NCBI GenBank assembly: GCA_900316645.1
Contig: ONDP01000006.1
Coordinates: 31,942-95,941 of the forward strand
Source: an uncultured Prevotellaceae bacterium
GTDB lineage: Bacteria > Bacteroidota > Bacteroidia > Bacteroidales > Bacteroidaceae
Length of the DNA: 64,000 bases
Direction: 5' to 3'
The notes beneath the pieces are model-generated. The model saw only the letters and a program-made list of their open reading frames with translations, did no database searches and was not told the DNA's origin. Of the stretch, positions 16,385-25,785 are shown in pieces (positions within the stretch are counted from its first letter, which is position 1; every line of letters starts with the position of its first letter). The position numbers and the translations under genes were made by a program.

Positions 16385-18753
16385 GTCTTTACGGGCAGGG
16401 TTTGACCTGCTTTTACTTTAAACGTCTTCTGCTGTTCATTATATAATAAGGTGACGATACCTGTCTTCTTGGCCTTGATGGATGCACTGCGCACTTTGCC
16501 GCCTTTCCATTGGAAACTGACTTCAAAGCCGCCACGGGCACACAGTCCGCTGACACTGCCCTCGCTCCACTCCTTGGGTAAGGCTGGGAGGAGTTCTATC
16601 TTTGTTGAGCGTTGAGCGTTGAGCATTGAGAGTTCTGACTGCATCAGCATTTCACAGACACCCGCTGTGCCTCCGAAATTGCCGTCAATCTGGAAGGGCG
16701 GGTGCGCATCCATCAGATTGGCATAGGTGCCACCGACGTGACGGGTACCAGGGCGCTGATCGTCCTGTGCATCGGTGAAGGTAAGCAGTTTGCGATAGAT
16801 GTGATAGGCATTCTCACCATTATGGAGACGTGCCCACAGATTGATGCGCCAGCCAGTGCTCCACCCTGTTGTCTCGTCGCCTTTCTGAATCAAGGTCTGG
16901 CGGGCGGCTTCGAGTAGTTTGGCTTCTTTCAGATGATTGCCAGGATAGAGTCCGATGAGGTGACTCTGATGGCGGTGCCGGGGGTCTTTGTCCTGCCAAT
17001 CGTAATACCATTCATTCAAATCACCCTCCTTGCCGATGGTATAGGGATGGAGGCGAGCGAGCGTCTTGCGATAATTGACGGTTTTGTCGCCACACAGTGC
17101 GGCTGCCTGCGTGGTATTGAGCAGCAGTTCGCGAATGATGGCAAGGTCGGCAGTACCTCCGTAGCACGTCATTCCATGATAGCCCTTGTCAGTGATATAC
17201 TCATTCTCTGGCGAAGTGGAAGGGGCAGTGATGAGTTCTCCGCGATAGTCAACCAGCCAACTCTTGCAGAACTCGGCAGCCCCCTTCATCAGAGGATAGG
17301 CAACGGTGCGCAGATAGTTCCTGTCTTGTGTGAACTGGTAGCGCTCCCATAGTGCGTTGACCAGCCAGGCACCTCCGAGATTGAAGTTTGCCCACTCAGG
17401 CCATTCGCGCTTCTCGCCAGTAGGATTGGTCATTGCCCAAAGGTCGCTGTTGTGACTGGAGCACCAGCCCTTGTGGATGCCATAGTAATTCTTGGCAGTA
17501 TTTTTGCCATTGTCAGCCAGAGCACGGATGAATTGATCGAGCGGCATTGCCATCTCAGCAAGATTGGCAACGAAGGCAGGCCAGTAGTTCTCCTCCAGAT
17601 TGATATTGACAGTGTAGTTGCCCCGCCAGGGTGACCACAGATAGGGCGTCCACAGTCCTTGCAGATTGGCAGGGACACCCGGTGTGCGTGAACAGGAGAT
17701 GAGCAGGTAGCGTCCGTACTGGAAATAGAGGGTTTCGAGGTAGCGAAGCCTTACCCACGACACCTCTCCTGTAGAGAGGGGAGATTCCGATGAGCTCTTC
17801 AATAGCTGGTCAGTAGGGATATCGGGCATTGTACCTCCCAAATCCAACTTCACCCGGTTGTAATATGTCTGATAGTCTGCAATATGATTGCGCTTGAACG
17901 TGTCGTAGGTATAGTTCTGCGTATGCCAGATGTCGTCGGTAGCTGCTTCCAGGTAGGAGGCAGACTCCTTGACAGGGTGCTTGTCGTACCCATTGAAACT
18001 GGTTTCGTTGACGATATATACGACGGCTTCCTTACCGTTGCGGATGGTCAGTGTGGAATCGGAGGCACTGACGTTTCCGTCGGTCTTAACCTGCAGAATG
18101 GTGCAGAAGTGGATGCTCTCCTGTGGGTCGCCAGTGGCGTGGCCGGTCATGAGTAATTGACCATTGCCCATAGAGGCCTTGACTTGGTGGGGCACTTGGG
18201 AGTTCATGACGATGCGACAGTTGATGTTGCCCTGCAAACGAATGGCAATGAGCTTGTCGGGATGCGAAGCGAAATACTCGCGGGTGAAGGTCGTGCCATT
18301 GCGCTCATAACGGTCGGACGCCAAGGCGTCGTCAAGACTCAGTTCACGATAGTAATTGCCTGCAACACCTTGATTATCGTCGATGATAAAGACATTGCCC
18401 AGCGGCTGGTAGAACTGTGAGTTAGGCCCCTGAACATGCAGTTGCAGCGAGTCGGCCAATTTGTAGTCTTCGTTGAACAGTGCCTCGCGGATGCGGGGAA
18501 TCCATTGGTGGGCATCCTTGTCGAGGTTTCGTTCGACGGGTTTGCCTGTCCATAGCGTGATGTCGTTCAATTGCACCAAGCAGGTATCAGTGCCACCATA
18601 AACAAGGGCACCCAGTTTACCATTGCCGATGGGCAGCGACTCTTCAAAATAACGGGCTGCGTGGTCGTACCATAGTTTCATGGGCAGTTGCTGCTGAGCA
18701 GAAGCTGCTAAGCCACTACAGACGATAACAAACGAAATAAGGAATTTTCTCAT
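16378..18753 (-). CDS. Secreted glycoside hydrolase family 95 (alpha-L-fucosidase / alpha-L-galactosidase)
   Basis: A 791-residue enzyme expected to remove terminal alpha-1,2-linked fucose, or alpha-L-galactose from plant xyloglucan or mucin-like glycans. Residues 1-20 form a signal peptide ([16 protein letters not shown], then Gln-rich start), so it is exported, probably to the periplasm. The N-terminal beta-sandwich begins [20 protein letters not shown] with the family's [10 protein letters not shown]. The catalytic (alpha/alpha)6 part shows [19 protein letters not shown] (about residue 381), [10 protein letters not shown] (about 517) and [12 protein letters not shown] (about 688), matching the Asn pair, Glu and Asp positions important in characterised GH95 enzymes. 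Four ttgagc-type heptamers fall inside the gene and encode about residues 708-717. No SusC/SusD pair is adjacent, so it is not in a full polysaccharide utilisation locus here. Confidence 0.92.
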   Translation of the reverse strand: MRKFLISFVIVCSGLAASAQQQLPMKLWYDHAARYFEESLPIGNGKLGALVYGGTDTCLVQLNDITLWTGKPVERNLDKDAHQWIPRIREALFNEDYKLADSLQLHVQGPNSQFYQPLGNVFIIDDNQGVAGNYYRELSLDDALASDRYERNGTTFTREYFASHPDKLIAIRLQGNINCRIVMNSQVPHQVKASMGNGQLLMTGHATGDPQESIHFCTILQVKTDGNVSASDSTLTIRNGKEAVVYIVNETSFNGYDKHPVKESASYLEAATDDIWHTQNYTYDTFKRNHIADYQTYYNRVKLDLGGTMPDIPTDQLLKSSSESPLSTGEVSWVRLRYLETLYFQYGRYLLISCSRTPGVPANLQGLWTPYLWSPWRGNYTVNINLEENYWPAFVANLAEMAMPLDQFIRALADNGKNTAKNYYGIHKGWCSSHNSDLWAMTNPTGEKREWPEWANFNLGGAWLVNALWERYQFTQDRNYLRTVAYPLMKGAAEFCKSWLVDYRGELITAPSTSPENEYITDKGYHGMTCYGGTADLAIIRELLLNTTQAAALCGDKTVNYRKTLARLHPYTIGKEGDLNEWYYDWQDKDPRHRHQSHLIGLYPGNHLKEAKLLEAARQTLIQKGDETTGWSTGWRINLWARLHNGENAYHIYRKLLTFTDAQDDQRPGTRHVGGTYANLMDAHPPFQIDGNFGGTAGVCEMLMQSELSMLNAQRSTKIELLPALPKEWSEGSVSGLCARGGFEVSFQWKGGKVRSASIKAKKTGIVTLLYNEQQKTFKVKAGQTLPVKTW
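16604..16631 (+). repeat. Heptamer repeat inside the GH95 coding sequence
   Basis: gttgagc three times followed by attgaga, 28 bases in all. On the coding strand it is translated as part of MLNAQRST. Three heptamers equal seven codons, so gain or loss of three units keeps frame. Confidence 0.85.
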
Positions 18754-18778
18754 TATGCTCAGGTTTTTAGTTAGATAA

Positions 18779-18809
18779 AGCCCTGCCAGACTTCACGTCT
18801 TACAGGGCT
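18779..18809 (-). terminator. Probable terminator behind gyrB
   Basis: agccctg (18779-18785) pairs with cagggct (18803-18809), with an inner agac/gtct stem. It is followed on the minus strand by a short T-rich run. It separates gyrB from the GH95 gene. Confidence 0.7.
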
Positions 18810-18831
18810 CTTGATATATGAGTTTAATCGG

Positions 18832-20805
18832 TTAAGCATCAATGTTGGCATAGGTGGCGTTCTTCTCTATGAACTCACGACGGGGTTCTACGTCGTCGCC
18901 CATCAACATAGAGAAGATTTCGTCAGCCTCTGCAGCATTCTCGATAGTCACCTGCTTCAAGAGACGGTTCTGAGGATCCATTGTCGTCTCCCACAACTGG
19001 TCGGGGTTCATCTCACCAAGACCTTTGTAGCGCTGGGTGTGGAATCCCGAAGCATTCTCGTCGCCAGCCACATACTTGTCGATGAAGGCCTGACGCTGCT
19101 GATCAGTGTAACAGTATTCGCTCACCTTCTTAAAGGTACACTTGTAAAGCGGTGGTGTAGCGATATAGAGATGACCTTCCTGAATGACCTTCGGCATGAA
19201 GCGATAGAACAGGGTCATGATGAGCGTGTCGATGTGAGAACCATCGACGTCGGCATCGGTCATGATGATAATCTTATCGTAACGCAGCTTATCGACATTG
19301 GCCTCCTTCGAATCTTCACCATCCACGCCAAAGCGGACACCGATACTCTGAATGATGTTCATGACTGACTCTGACTCGAAGACACGATGCCACTGCACTT
19401 TCTCAACGTTCAGAATCTTACCACGCAGAGGAAGAATGGCCTGTGTCTCGCGATCACGACCAGCCTTTGCCGATCCACCTGCAGAGTCACCCTCGACGAG
19501 GAATATCTCACATTCTTTCGGGTCTTTCTTTGAACAGTCGGCCAACTTACCTGGCAGACCGCCACCAGTCATCGGGCTCTTGCGCTGTACACTCTCACGT
19601 GCCTTACGGGCTGCAATACGGGCTGTAGCGGCAAGGATAACCTTTTCGCAAATGGTGTGAGCCTCTTTCGGATGCTCCTCCAGATAGTTGGTCATTGCTT
19701 CACCGACAGCCTTCTGAACAGCACCGTTCACCTCGCTGTTGCCCAGCTTGGTCTTCGTCTGACCCTCGAACTGGGGCTCGGCAACCTTTACAGAGATAAT
19801 GGCTGTCAGACCCTCGCGGAAGTCATCCTGAGCCACCTCAATCTTTGCCTTTTCTATCTGCTTGCGCAACTGGTCGTCCTCGTCGGCATATTTCTTCAGT
19901 GCACGAGCCAGGGCAATGCGGAAACCGGTAAGGTGGGTACCACCCTCGATGGTGTTGATATTGTTTACGTAAGAATGGATATTCTCAGAATAGTCGCTGT
20001 TATAAAGCAGAGCTACCTCGATGGGCACACCATCCTTCTCCGTCTTCAGACAGATAGGATCGCCAATGATAGAGGTGCGGTGACGATCGACATAGCGCAC
20101 GAACTCCTTCAGACCTTCCTTAGCATGGAACACCTCGGGTTCACGCAGTTTGCCATCCTCGTCGGGACGCAGGTCGGTCAGCGTGATGGTGATACCTGCA
20201 TTCAGGTAAGCCAACTCACGCATACGGCGGGCAATGATGTCGTACTTATACTCGGTAGTGGTGAAGATGGTACCGTCGGGCCAGAACTGCTGACGGGTAC
20301 CGGTCTTGTCGGTGTCACCTACAATCTTAACATCGTAGAGGGGCTTACCCTTCTCGTATTCCTGCTGGTAGATATGACCGTTACGGAACACTTGCGACAT
20401 CATGTGGGTTGACAAGGCGTTCACACAACTGACACCTACACCGTGGAGACCACCGGAAACCTTGTAGGAGCCCTTGTCGAACTTACCACCAGCATGAAGC
20501 ACCGTCATAACCACTTCGAGGGCCGACTTGTGCATCTTCTCGTGTTCGTCAACAGGGATACCACGTCCGTTGTCCTGTACGGTGATACTGTTGTCTTCGT
20601 TGATTGTTACTTCAATATGCGTGCAATAGCCTGCCATTGCCTCGTCGATAGAGTTATCAACTGTTTCGTTGACCAAGTGGTGTAAACCCTTCTCACTAAT
20701 GTCACCGATGTACATCGCAGGGCGCTTGCGCACAGCTTCTAATCCTTCGAGTACCTGAATATTACTCGCGGAATAATTGTTTTCTTTGTTAAGTTCTTCT
20801 GCCAT
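18832..20805 (-). CDS. gyrB: DNA gyrase subunit B
   Basis: ATPase subunit of DNA gyrase, which introduces negative supercoils together with GyrA. 657 residues in the short form without the E. coli-type insertion. The N-terminal GHKL ATPase domain shows LEAVRKRPAMYIGD, VDNSIDEAMAGYC, DNGRGIPVDEHEKM and GGLHGVGVSCVNALS. The TOPRIM domain shows LVEGDSAGGSAKAGRDR (about residue 435) and MTDADVDGSHI. The C-terminus has RYKGLGEMNPDQLWETTMDP, the gyrase signature that distinguishes it from ParE-like sequences only weakly, so ParE is a remote alternative. It has its own TACCTTTG promoter box and stands between rpsT and the GH95 gene. Confidence 0.95.
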   Translation of the reverse strand: MAEELNKENNYSASNIQVLEGLEAVRKRPAMYIGDISEKGLHHLVNETVDNSIDEAMAGYCTHIEVTINEDNSITVQDNGRGIPVDEHEKMHKSALEVVMTVLHAGGKFDKGSYKVSGGLHGVGVSCVNALSTHMMSQVFRNGHIYQQEYEKGKPLYDVKIVGDTDKTGTRQQFWPDGTIFTTTEYKYDIIARRMRELAYLNAGITITLTDLRPDEDGKLREPEVFHAKEGLKEFVRYVDRHRTSIIGDPICLKTEKDGVPIEVALLYNSDYSENIHSYVNNINTIEGGTHLTGFRIALARALKKYADEDDQLRKQIEKAKIEVAQDDFREGLTAIISVKVAEPQFEGQTKTKLGNSEVNGAVQKAVGEAMTNYLEEHPKEAHTICEKVILAATARIAARKARESVQRKSPMTGGGLPGKLADCSKKDPKECEIFLVEGDSAGGSAKAGRDRETQAILPLRGKILNVEKVQWHRVFESESVMNIIQSIGVRFGVDGEDSKEANVDKLRYDKIIIMTDADVDGSHIDTLIMTLFYRFMPKVIQEGHLYIATPPLYKCTFKKVSEYCYTDQQRQAFIDKYVAGDENASGFHTQRYKGLGEMNPDQLWETTMDPQNRLLKQVTIENAAEADEIFSMLMGDDVEPRREFIEKNATYANIDA

Positions 20806-20831
20806 TTCTAAAAATAGTCCTTATTAGGTTG

Positions 20832-20839
20832 CAAAGGTA
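20832..20839 (-). promoter_or_regulatory. -7 box of gyrB
   Basis: TACCTTTG on the minus strand, 26 bases before the gyrB ATG. A TTCG at about 20 bases further upstream is a poor match to the -33 TTTG. Confidence 0.65.
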
Positions 20840-20884
20840 CAAAAAAAACATGATTTAAACGAAGGAAAAGTGTATAAAAATATT

Positions 20885-20916
20885 AAAGGTTGCATTCCTT
20901 TCGAAATACAACCTTT
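20885..20916 (-). terminator. Rho-independent terminator of rpsT
   Basis: aaaggttg (20885-20892) pairs with caaccttt (20909-20916). On the minus strand the stem is followed by AATATTTTT. It lies 22 bases behind the rpsT stop codon. Confidence 0.85.
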
Positions 20917-20938
20917 ATATGCTTGGCTAATATTGAAA

Positions 20939-21193
20939 TTATGCAAGCGAATTGATGTGAGCAGCAAGACTTGACTTGATGTTAGCAGCCTTGTTCTTGT
21001 GGATAATGTTGGTCTTAGCCAACTTGTCCAACATCTTCTGCACGCTGGGGTACAACTTAGCAGCCTCTTCCTTGTTGGTCATGGCGCGCAGCTTACGAAC
21101 AGCGTTACGCATTGTCTTGGCATAATAGTGATTATGCTCTGCTCTTGCTTTTTCCTGACGAATTCTCTTCAGGGATGACTTGTGATTTGCCAT
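20939..21193 (-). CDS. rpsT: 30S ribosomal protein S20
   Basis: An 84-residue, strongly basic helical protein that binds 16S rRNA in the small subunit. [20 protein letters not shown] and the [18 protein letters not shown] end are the usual S20 ends. It is transcribed behind tRNA-Glu with about 140 bases between, and closes with its own hairpin terminator. S20 synthesis is autoregulated in E. coli at the translational level; the structured leader here could serve a similar role, but that is inference. Confidence 0.97.
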   Translation of the reverse strand: MANHKSSLKRIRQEKARAEHNHYYAKTMRNAVRKLRAMTNKEEAAKLYPSVQKMLDKLAKTNIIHKNKAANIKSSLAAHINSLA

Positions 21194-21332
21194 TTTTTTC
21201 TAATTTTTTATTGTTAATATTAAAGCTTATGGGTCTTACGTCTCATATAAGGACTGCCCTGGGCGGGTTGTTACACCCTCCGCCACCGTTCCCCGGAAGT
21301 AGCACTTGGCTGTGCAGATGACGGATTTAAAC
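21194..21332 (-). other. Structured spacer / candidate rpsT leader between tRNA-Glu and rpsT
   Basis: Contains no gene. On the minus strand it includes a GC-rich hairpin, GGCGGAGGGT paired with ACCCGCC around a GTAACA loop (near 21265-21290), in otherwise AT-rich spacer. No U tract follows the hairpin, so it is not a simple terminator. It is transcribed if rpsT shares the tRNA promoter. Confidence 0.4.
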
Positions 21333-21407
21333 TGGTAGTCCCTAGGAGAGTCGAACTCCTCTTTAGAGAATGAAAATCTCTCGTCCTAACCGATAGACGA
21401 AGGGACC
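21333..21407 (-). tRNA. tRNA-Glu (anticodon UUC)
   Basis: On the minus strand the cloverleaf reads GGTCCCT acceptor, TCGTCTATCGGTTAGGAC D-arm, anticodon stem AGAGA/TCTCT around loop TTTTCAT (anticodon TTC), GGAGTTCGACTCTCC T-arm and AGGGACT acceptor with discriminator A. The CCA end is encoded (21335-21333). The first acceptor pair is G-U. Confidence 0.95.
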
Positions 21408-21428
21408 AGTGTCTCTTTTTTGCGGGTG

Positions 21429-21459
21429 CAAAGGTACTTGTTTTTTTCTATCTGACAAA
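21429..21459 (-). promoter_or_regulatory. Promoter of tRNA-Glu (and probably rpsT)
   Basis: On the minus strand TTTG (21459-21456), 19 bases, TACCTTTG (21436-21429), then the tRNA 5' end 21 bases later. It is divergent from recO. Confidence 0.75.
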
Positions 21460-21513
21460 ATTTTCTTGAGGAAAAATGATGTTTTTCAATGATTTTTATG
21501 TAATTTCGCCCTC

Positions 21514-22233
21514 ATGTTAGAGAAATCAGAGGCAATTGTGCTCCATACCATCAAGTATGGCGAGTCCAAAATCATCGTGGATATGTTCACGAAGAGATGG
21601 GGTCGGCTGTCGTTTATCATTCCGGTGCCAAAAACGAGTAAGTCGCGCATCAAAAAGCAATATTTCCAACCGATGTCGTTGTTGGAGATAGAATGTGAGG
21701 TGCGCCCAAGGGTGACGTTGCAAAAACTGTCGGATGCGCGTTTGCTGATGCCTTTTGTTTCTATCTCGTTGTCGCCAGAGAAACTGGCTATCAATATGTT
21801 CGTTGCTGAGTTTCTTTACTATGGTCTGCGTTCGGAACAGCATAACGAGTTGCTGTTTGATTACATCTCCGGAGCGGTTCAGTGGTTGGATGCTGCCACA
21901 GACGGTTTTGCCAACTTCCACCTCACCTTTCTGATGCATCTGTCACGCTTTCTGGGGTTCTATCCCAACCTTGAAGAAGGTGATGCCTATTTCGATTTGC
22001 GCGAAGGGCGGTTCTGTGCTAATGCACCTACCCATCGTGACTTCCTAATGCCGGAAGATGCGCAGCTGATTCGTCTGATGATGCGCATGGACTTTCCCAC
22101 CATGCATCTGTTCCGATTGTCGCGACAGGACAGGAATCGCATTATGGATGTGCTCTTACATTATTATAAATTACATCTGCCAGACTTCCCTGAGATGAAA
22201 AGTCTGGCAGTGCTACAGCAATTGTGGACTTAA
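21514..22233 (+). CDS. recO: DNA repair protein RecO
   Basis: Acts in RecFOR-type recombinational repair, displacing single-strand-binding protein and loading RecA. 239 residues: N-terminal OB-fold (EKSEAIVLHTIKYGESKIIV, then FTKRWGRLSFIIPVPKTSKS) followed by the helical RecO C-terminal domain (LSRFLGFYPNLEEGDAYFDL). I see no cysteine zinc finger of the kind in some RecO proteins. TAATTTCG just before the start is a near match to the -7 consensus. The stop codon is 3 bases from the convergent ftsZ stop, so the two transcripts must overlap at their 3' ends. Confidence 0.93.
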   Translation: MLEKSEAIVLHTIKYGESKIIVDMFTKRWGRLSFIIPVPKTSKSRIKKQYFQPMSLLEIECEVRPRVTLQKLSDARLLMPFVSISLSPEKLAINMFVAEFLYYGLRSEQHNELLFDYISGAVQWLDAATDGFANFHLTFLMHLSRFLGFYPNLEEGDAYFDLREGRFCANAPTHRDFLMPEDAQLIRLMMRMDFPTMHLFRLSRQDRNRIMDVLLHYYKLHLPDFPEMKSLAVLQQLWT

Positions 22234-22236
22234 CTG

Positions 22237-23550
22237 CTATGAGAATACGATAGTGCCCTGAATGGGTTCCTGCGGAGCCTCGTTCTGCTGCTGGGGGCTA
22301 TCGCCGTTAGCTTGGCTATAGATGCTGTCGAGTATCTCGCGCGTACGTTTATAAGTAGGTGTCTGCTCAACAGCTGAGATAACATCGTCATTATCCAGTT
22401 CGTCGGGACGGAACAGATAGATGTGCGGACGACGCTTATAACGCTTGGTCGAGCCCTCTGAACCATAGTAGCGGTTGCGGCGATCCTGCTTTTCAGCTTC
22501 GCGCTCCTGCTGTTCTGCCAGACGGGTAGCTTCCTCCTGGGTGTGACGCTTCAGATGTCCGTTCATACCATCGACATTCTCGATACCGAAACCTGTTGCC
22601 AGGATGGTCACCTTTACCTTCTTGCCCAGTTCCGGATCTGTAGCAAGTCCCCACTTGATTTCAAAGTCGCCGAACTTAGCCATGAACTCGTTGACGTCGT
22701 TCATTTCTTCCATCATCAGTGAATCCTTGCCGTCCTTGGTTCCTGCGAACGAGATACTTAACAGGATTTTCTTGGAATTGAAGACGTCATTATCATTGAG
22801 CAACGGAGAATTCAGTGCATCGTCGATAGCCTTGCGAACACGTCCTTCACCTTCGCCATAACCTGTTGACATAATGGCTACGCCACCATCCTTCAACACA
22901 GTCTTTACGTCGTTGAAGTCGAGGTTAATCAGTCCGTGAACGGTAATGATTTCTGCAATTGACTTAGCTGCTACAGACAGGGTATCGTCGGCCTTGCCAA
23001 AGGCGTCGAGCACCGAGAGTTCCGGGTATATCTCGCGAAGACGCTCGTTGTTGATTACCAACAAGGCATCGACATGCTTCGACATTTCCTCCACACCGTC
23101 AAGAGCCTGGTCAATCTTACGATCGCCCTCAAAACGGAAGGGGATGGTCACAATACCGACGGTGAGAATACCCATCTCCTTGGATACGCGTGCAATGACT
23201 GGTGCGGCACCTGTTCCTGTACCACCACCCATACCGGCTGTGATAAAGGTCATACGTGTTCCGTCACTCAGCATATTCTTGATATCCTCGATACTCTCCT
23301 CAGCAGCAGCACGAGCCTTTTCGGGCTTGTTACCTGCTCCAAGACCTTCCTTACCCAGCTGCAGATGAACAGGGACGGGAGAGTCGTTGAGTGCCTGATT
23401 GTCTGTATTACAGAGTACGAAGGTAACGTCGTGGATACCTTCACGATACATGTGGTTGACGGCATTACCACCTCCGCCACCGACACCAATCACCTTGATG
23501 ATGCTGTTTTCTTTTTCGGGTGCTCCGAAATCCAGTAATACATTATCCAT
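22237..23550 (-). CDS. ftsZ: Cell division protein FtsZ
   Basis: Tubulin-like GTPase that forms the cytokinetic Z ring. 437 residues. GTP-binding motifs: GVGGGGGNAVNHM (about residues 22-34), AGMGGGTGTGAAPVIA (tubulin signature, about 104-119) and the T7-loop LDFNDVKTVLKDGG (about 209-222). After the globular part there is a charged linker (EEATRLAEQQEREAEKQDRR) and a C-terminal stretch YKRTREILDSIY before a Gln-rich tail; the last peptide is not the proteobacterial FtsA/ZipA-binding consensus. It is the last gene of the dcw cluster, 14 bases behind ftsA. Confidence 0.97.
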   Translation of the reverse strand: MDNVLLDFGAPEKENSIIKVIGVGGGGGNAVNHMYREGIHDVTFVLCNTDNQALNDSPVPVHLQLGKEGLGAGNKPEKARAAAEESIEDIKNMLSDGTRMTFITAGMGGGTGTGAAPVIARVSKEMGILTVGIVTIPFRFEGDRKIDQALDGVEEMSKHVDALLVINNERLREIYPELSVLDAFGKADDTLSVAAKSIAEIITVHGLINLDFNDVKTVLKDGGVAIMSTGYGEGEGRVRKAIDDALNSPLLNDNDVFNSKKILLSISFAGTKDGKDSLMMEEMNDVNEFMAKFGDFEIKWGLATDPELGKKVKVTILATGFGIENVDGMNGHLKRHTQEEATRLAEQQEREAEKQDRRNRYYGSEGSTKRYKRRPHIYLFRPDELDNDDVISAVEQTPTYKRTREILDSIYSQANGDSPQQQNEAPQEPIQGTIVFS

Positions 23551-23564
23551 ATACTATTCTTTAT

Positions 23565-25013
23565 TTATTCTTCTTCTTCAACCATTTTCTTACCAAACTC
23601 CTTGAGTCCCTTGAAGGCTTTGTTCCAGAAGCTGTTCTCTTTCCTGATACGAGCCTCCTCACGGGCTTTCTCCTCAGCCTCTTCGCGAGCAATACGCTCT
23701 TCTTCCTCACGTTTCAGACGTGCCTCCTCTTCAGCACGGCGAATCTCCTCCTGTGTGCGGACGACGCCCGAAGGAGTCTCTGCCGCCTGACGGGCTTTGC
23801 GCTGGTCAAGCGGATTAACAGGCTGTGTCTGCTTAACAGTAAAGAGGTCTTGGTTGGGATCAATCTCCTGTCCGGCACAATTGATGTCGCCTTTGGCAAG
23901 GAGTCCCAGCACCGTGTTCATCCTACCGTCTTTCGCAGTGATTTCGGGAAGATTGGAAACGATGGAGAGGGTGACGGTCTTAGCCGTACGAATCTTGTCG
24001 ATATGTGTATATGCGGAGAAGGCCTTCTCGATATTCTGCATATTCGAGCCGCCACCAGTCAGGATGATACCACCCAACAGTTTGTCGCAAAGTTCTTCCG
24101 GGACCTGGCACCAAACGTTGGCAATAATTTCCTCCAGACGACCTTCTACTATCTCAACGAACTTACGACTTTCAACCTGACGGTCCTGATCGATAGAGTA
24201 CTTCAGAGTATTGTCAATCTCGCTGTTGTCGGTGAGTGCACTGGCATATTTCAGTTTCATCTTCTCGGCATCATGCTCTTCCATCTGGAGGGATGCAATA
24301 TCCTTTGTGATATTATTCCCACCTAAGGGAATAACTGCCAGGTGGCGAAGTACATTTTTCGAATAGACGCTGACCGTTGTCGTGTCTGCACCTAAGTCAA
24401 CCAAGGCACAACCGGAACGCTTCTCTGTCTCAGTGAGTACGCTATCGGCAAGTGCCAATGGAGCCAGATACATTTCTGCCACATTGATATTGGCAGCCTC
24501 GAAACAGAGGTTGAGGTTCTTATAGAATGCCTTGCGCTGCAAGATGTTGAGGAAATTGCCTTCGATATGATTGCACTGAATACCGACAGGATCGAGTTGG
24601 AACTGAGAGTCAACCTTATACTCCTGAACAGCAGCATCCAAGATTTCCTGGTCAGGGTATTTCATGTTACGGTTGGCATCCATCAACTCGATAACCATAT
24701 CCTGAGTTACAACAGTGTCAGCAGGCAGTTCCTTGGAGATAACATTGCGAATAGAGCGAATCGACTGACCCCCTACTCCGACATATACTTGAGTAATGGT
24801 TGTCTTGAGCTGTTTTTCCAGTTTGCTGACAATAGTTGCCAGACACTGAGCGGTCTTGTCGATATTATACACATAACCCTTGCGGATGAAAGAGGAAGAC
24901 TCTTCCTTCACTACGGCTAACACCTGAATGCTGCCGTCAAGGTTCTTCTTTCCTGCGATACCGGTCATCTTGGATGAACCCAGTTCGATAGCAACGATAA
25001 ATTCTTTTGGCAT
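23565..25013 (-). CDS. ftsA: Cell division protein FtsA
   Basis: Actin-like ATPase that tethers FtsZ to the inner membrane. Start set at MPKEFIVAIELGSSKM (base 25013), 7 bases after the ftsQ stop; the frame is open further upstream but that part overlaps ftsQ. 482 residues. Actin-fold nucleotide motifs: VAIELGSSKMTGIAG at the N-terminus, ALVDLGADTTTVSVYSK (about residue 205) and GIILTGGGSNMQ (about 320). A highly charged helical extension (about 420-465, EEEARLKREEEERIAREEAE and on) is followed by SFWNKAFKGLKEFGKKM, a basic amphipathic helix fitting a membrane-targeting sequence. The extension is longer than in E. coli FtsA and typical of Bacteroidota. Confidence 0.95.
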   Translation of the reverse strand: MPKEFIVAIELGSSKMTGIAGKKNLDGSIQVLAVVKEESSSFIRKGYVYNIDKTAQCLATIVSKLEKQLKTTITQVYVGVGGQSIRSIRNVISKELPADTVVTQDMVIELMDANRNMKYPDQEILDAAVQEYKVDSQFQLDPVGIQCNHIEGNFLNILQRKAFYKNLNLCFEAANINVAEMYLAPLALADSVLTETEKRSGCALVDLGADTTTVSVYSKNVLRHLAVIPLGGNNITKDIASLQMEEHDAEKMKLKYASALTDNSEIDNTLKYSIDQDRQVESRKFVEIVEGRLEEIIANVWCQVPEELCDKLLGGIILTGGGSNMQNIEKAFSAYTHIDKIRTAKTVTLSIVSNLPEITAKDGRMNTVLGLLAKGDINCAGQEIDPNQDLFTVKQTQPVNPLDQRKARQAAETPSGVVRTQEEIRRAEEEARLKREEEERIAREEAEEKAREEARIRKENSFWNKAFKGLKEFGKKMVEEEE

Positions 25014-25020
25014 CTTAGTT

Positions 25021-25785
25021 CTATATATTTTTATTTCCCTTTTTTCTCTTTTTGCAAATAATCTGGTTGTCAAACTCCAGATTGATATAACTGTATTTGT
25101 TCCATCCTGCCTCGCTGAGACCATAACGGTAGAATTTCTCCAGACGGTCGAGCTTCTGCTGGATATCATCGGGACTGCCCAGATAGACAATATGGTCGCC
25201 TATACGCGGAACCATCTCCACTGTGCCGTCGTCGAGGATGTTGAGTTGCTCAATCTGACTGTGCCAGAGGGGGCTTTGGACAATGAAATTCCCCAAGCGT
25301 GACAGTTTCTTCTTGGCATAACTCCGACTGATATTCCCTGTGGCAATGACCAAATCACTGACATACCGCGTATTAGGCATCATTTCACCATGGGCATCTA
25401 CATAATAGTCGTCACCGTTCTGTGCCTTGACTCTGACAACGGGAAGGCGCTGTGTGAGTTCGATTTTTATCTGTCCCCCTTGTGCCTTGTAGCATTCTGC
25501 CGACTCTACAAACGGGTTCTGGCAGATAGCCTCCTCTATCTTGCGAACCTCAATCTGCTTCATGGGCTGGCCTTGCGGATAGATTTTCGACTGCTTGAGC
25601 TGGTCTTGAATCTCGCTTGTCCCCAGGAATCCGTCAACTTTACCATCTTTGATGTTGATCTCAACCTTGGTACACACTGCCTGCTGGTCGTCAGGCTTGT
25701 TAAAAGCGGTGACGGCAAAAAACAGATAGCATGCCAAAGCGATGTCTGCTACGATGATTGCTGATTTCTTCCAGTTATATGTCAT
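25021..25785 (-). CDS. ftsQ: Cell division protein FtsQ
   Basis: Bitopic division protein bridging early and late divisome proteins. 254 residues: one N-terminal membrane span (SAIIVADIALACYLFFAVTA, residues 8-27), then a periplasmic POTRA-type region (about 40-110) and the FtsQ beta domain with LTQRLPVVRVKAQNGDDYYV and NTRYVSDLVIATGNISRSYA. Sequence is divergent, as usual for FtsQ; position between murC and ftsA supports the call. The start overlaps the murC stop by 4 bases. Confidence 0.9.
   Translation of the reverse strand: MTYNWKKSAIIVADIALACYLFFAVTAFNKPDDQQAVCTKVEINIKDGKVDGFLGTSEIQDQLKQSKIYPQGQPMKQIEVRKIEEAICQNPFVESAECYKAQGGQIKIELTQRLPVVRVKAQNGDDYYVDAHGEMMPNTRYVSDLVIATGNISRSYAKKKLSRLGNFIVQSPLWHSQIEQLNILDDGTVEMVPRIGDHIVYLGSPDDIQQKLDRLEKFYRYGLSEAGWNKYSYINLEFDNQIICKKRKKGNKNI

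Noticed and set aside
17755-17795. ctctcctgtagagagggga stretch in the GH95 gene as another palindromic insertion
   Set aside because: The pairing is short and imperfect and the encoded residues do not clearly exceed the family; no second copy seen in the window.
23565-25190. Longer ftsA frame starting upstream of 25013
   Set aside because: The extra 59 residues overlap ftsQ out of frame and have no FtsA similarity; family N-terminus begins at MPKEFIVAIELGSS.
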